Source: Bdellovibrio sp.
GTDB taxonomy: Bacteria; Bdellovibrionota; Bdellovibrionia; Bdellovibrionales; Bdellovibrionaceae
Assembly: GCA_014376435.1 (NCBI GenBank)
Contig: JACMRL010000001.1
Location: forward strand, 1 to 54,864
DNA length: 54,864 bases
Reading direction: 5' to 3'
This document shows positions 54,401 through 54,864 of this stretch, piece after piece (position 1 is the stretch's first letter; the number at the start of each line of letters is the position of its first letter). Below the pieces are notes generated by a model. That model did no database searches. It had not been told where the DNA came from and worked only from the letters and a program-made list of their open reading frames with translations. A program made the position numbers and the translations under genes.

Positions 54401-54864
54401 AACCCAGTTTGTGCCATTAAATTTTAATACTTGTCCTGTCGAGGCGCCACCCGCTAATAAACCCGATGGATTCATCGAAGTTGCCGCCGCAGCCGTAATA
54501 CAAGAAAAAGTTCCGGCGATTCGGGTTAATACGTCTGATCCACTACATGAAGGTATCGCTGTTCCTAAAATAAAATCTGCAGCTGTGTTAATACCTAACT
54601 TTTCGGAAGTTTCAGCGAACATCGCAAAAGGTACGCTATTGATATCCATCGGAGGCAATGTTTGCCAACCACTTCCGCCACCGTCGTTGAACTGCATCAC
54701 TAGTCGGCGGTTATCAAGCAACGTGGGTGAAAAAGTTCCGGTCGTCTGACATGTGTAAGTGGGTGTGGTGTTATTAAAAGCGTCGTACCATTTCATGCTG
54801 CCTGAGGTGGGATAAGTACGTAACGCTTTAACCGGATCACCTAAAGCTAAAACAACACTGCCGC
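51425..54864 (-). CDS. Second giant fibre protein, with YadA-like head repeats and tail-collar tip; 5' end outside window
   Basis: The frame is open from the right window edge to the stop at 51425, about 1146 codons; the start is outside. Visible parts in order: a beta domain ending SVPFAMFAETSEKL; GQVLKFNGTNWVPSS; ALGYTPGTG units; LLPRMTSAQRDAI with GLQIYNTTGNTIDFYNGTTW; a phage-like module VLVKNQSTTSQNGIYVVAAG; then about 13-15 YadA-head-type repeats (NTAIGAFTLLGS, NTALGAFAGRNTA, NNVALGYSAL; DNA about 52010-52750); GNVGIGTTTPQTTLDVAGG; and a C-terminal phage tail-collar domain (FAAIGTTWGVGDGSTTFGLP, DNA about 51425-51825). It is thus a mosaic of phage-fibre and trimeric-autotransporter parts. 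Trimer formation and host or prey binding are inferred. Confidence 0.9.
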   Translation of the reverse strand, partial: GSVVLALGDPVKALRTYPTSGSMKWYDAFNNTTPTYTCQTTGTFSPTLLDNRRLVMQFNDGGGSGWQTLPPMDINSVPFAMFAETSEKLGINTAADFILGTAIPSCSGSDVLTRIAGTFSCITAAAATSMNPSGLLAGGASTGQVLKFNGTNWVPSSDDTGAAGTLSGDITGTLSSATIAAGAVTNSKITSMAFSKLTGIPTTLSGHSITMTSADVTTALGYTPGTGSGSINSSDVTTALGYTPANGIAWSDAGAGKINYSGGNVGIGATAPALKLDVEQLPSQGSVTKFGKNMPLYIMNMDSYTEIGFNEYTDSSGGYQYRYGKNSSSHFAGSLQFDNLGGDLAYWNSGSGNQDDPVNGRNLRFIIRNNGNFGIGGNPATSALLEVKSVTKGFLLPRMTSAQRDAIASPATGLQIYNTTGNTIDFYNGTTWTTSSSFSGGGDINGSNGAVNITAGGTNQSITLAGSGTGVITTPSVTTITNNTASLSAASGALVVTGGVGVGGAVNVTGNINSGANIQAATSVISPTVSGGSGVGGNLTLQSTSDATKGTVIIDGTIRITGGTPGVGKILTASDASGNATWVASAGLPANSILTYQVRATTTANITLSGSRTVDGILVVAGDRVLVKNQSTTSQNGIYVVAAGAWVRASDLDTWNKSIGYLARVTEGNVYRGAIFTSTATSGGVIDTTSMSWIMSAPSSSTVAFGDQAAPNSAAQVVAIGSYALWQNTSGTDNTGIGNAALWLNTSGTGNTAVGSSVGTGIQTSSNSTALGYSTLSLAGGNNTAIGAFTLLGSGLGAGAQNTALGAFAGRNTAAGNNNVALGYSALTENQAKSESTAVGYSSMYYADSTTTPAATYNTAIGAFSLQGSNPASANTGIKNTALGHSALAGMTSGSNNIGVGWSSGSAITTGSNNVVIGSNTGSSFATGSNNISINDGAGNERIRVLSTGNVGIGTTTPQTTLDVAGGIRAGSSGITTGAACSPEGTMAYDVVAHAPVFCNQSLVWATQGAGSGNPAGTIIDFAGTACPSTYLILPLVATNVSRTTYSTLFAAIGTTWGVGDGSTTFGLPFFAADYAAVRANGNVGTTTVGQVIAHTHDLPGTIQLYGTSVGDSGVLTQISSQATTSTGGSANLAAGSRVLKCIKL

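Noticed and set aside
54186..54749. 187-residue plus-strand ORF opposite the second fibre
   Set aside because: Pro/Val/Ala-rich shadow of the minus-strand repeats, without a ribosome-binding site.
1..54864. The two edge fibre frames could be one gene if the window were circular (the codon phases match at the joint)
   Set aside because: Phase agreement has a one-in-three chance. The right-hand protein starts with an N-terminal-type domain ending SVPFAMFAETSEKL, and the sequence across the joint does not continue the repeat unit [12 protein letters not shown]. The window is most simply a linear slice.
1..54864. CRISPR array, tRNA or rRNA genes
   Set aside because: I found no regularly spaced repeats of CRISPR size, no cloverleaf with a CCA-type end and no rRNA-like conserved stretch. 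The regular repeats in the fibre genes are coding.

Overview
The window looks like chromosome of a low-GC (about 40-45 %) predatory or free-living member of the Bdellovibrionota, Bdellovibrio-like. The pointers are very long tail-fibre-like repetitive surface proteins, tandem flagellin genes, many lipoproteins and secreted proteins without obvious homologues, a GGDEF response regulator, a PilZ protein and a homodimeric pyruvate dehydrogenase E1. This is an inference from gene content; there is no rRNA gene or other phylogenetic marker to settle it.

Layout. (1) 1-8046, minus strand: a compact four-gene run reading TPR lipoprotein -> LysM plus outer-membrane-barrel protein -> fibronectin-III lipoprotein -> giant fibre gene, which leaves the window at base 1. 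The last two genes are coupled by an ATGA overlap. (2) 8112-11730: a GT-C-like membrane protein with TPRs, an AGE-family epimerase and an aldo/keto reductase. (3) 11731-14781: a gene-poor stretch followed by two tandem flagellin genes. (4) 14782-19367: an HD phosphohydrolase, a winged-helix/phosphoribosyltransferase regulator with a striking promoter-operator, two small secreted proteins, and decayed remnants of a metallophosphoesterase and of a second thiolase. (5) 19368-26409: thiolase, purD, a HigB/NadS-like toxin-antitoxin pair with a perfect 25-bp palindromic operator, an M23 peptidase, a PP2C phosphatase and a TonB-like protein. (6) 26489-30048: aceE overlapping an alpha/beta-hydrolase-like gene. 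(7) 30244-34741: a four-gene operon for secreted proteins, pairing a c-haem DUF1588-type protein with a TAT-exported DUF1501 protein. (8) 34752-37164: a lipoprotein, a lytic transglycosylase without a signal peptide, and an AbiEii/DUF6036-like nucleotidyltransferase, broken by an in-frame stop, with an unrecognised partner. (9) 37260-51306: housekeeping and signalling genes (RecQ, SDRs, O-methyltransferase, HAD phosphatase, peptide ABC ATPases, PilZ, TrxB, ferredoxin, TrmB, CDF transporter, REC and GGDEF regulators). (10) 51425-54864: a second fibre gene, entering from the right edge, with YadA-like head repeats and a phage tail-collar domain at its C-terminus.

Most worth following up: the fibre operon and the second fibre (candidate host- or prey-binding fibres with dedicated envelope partners); the two regulators whose promoters appear to give leaderless transcripts with dyad operators inside the promoter; the secreted haem/DUF1501 operon; and the broken nucleotidyltransferase with its partner. 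All calls are from reading the sequence; no database search was possible.
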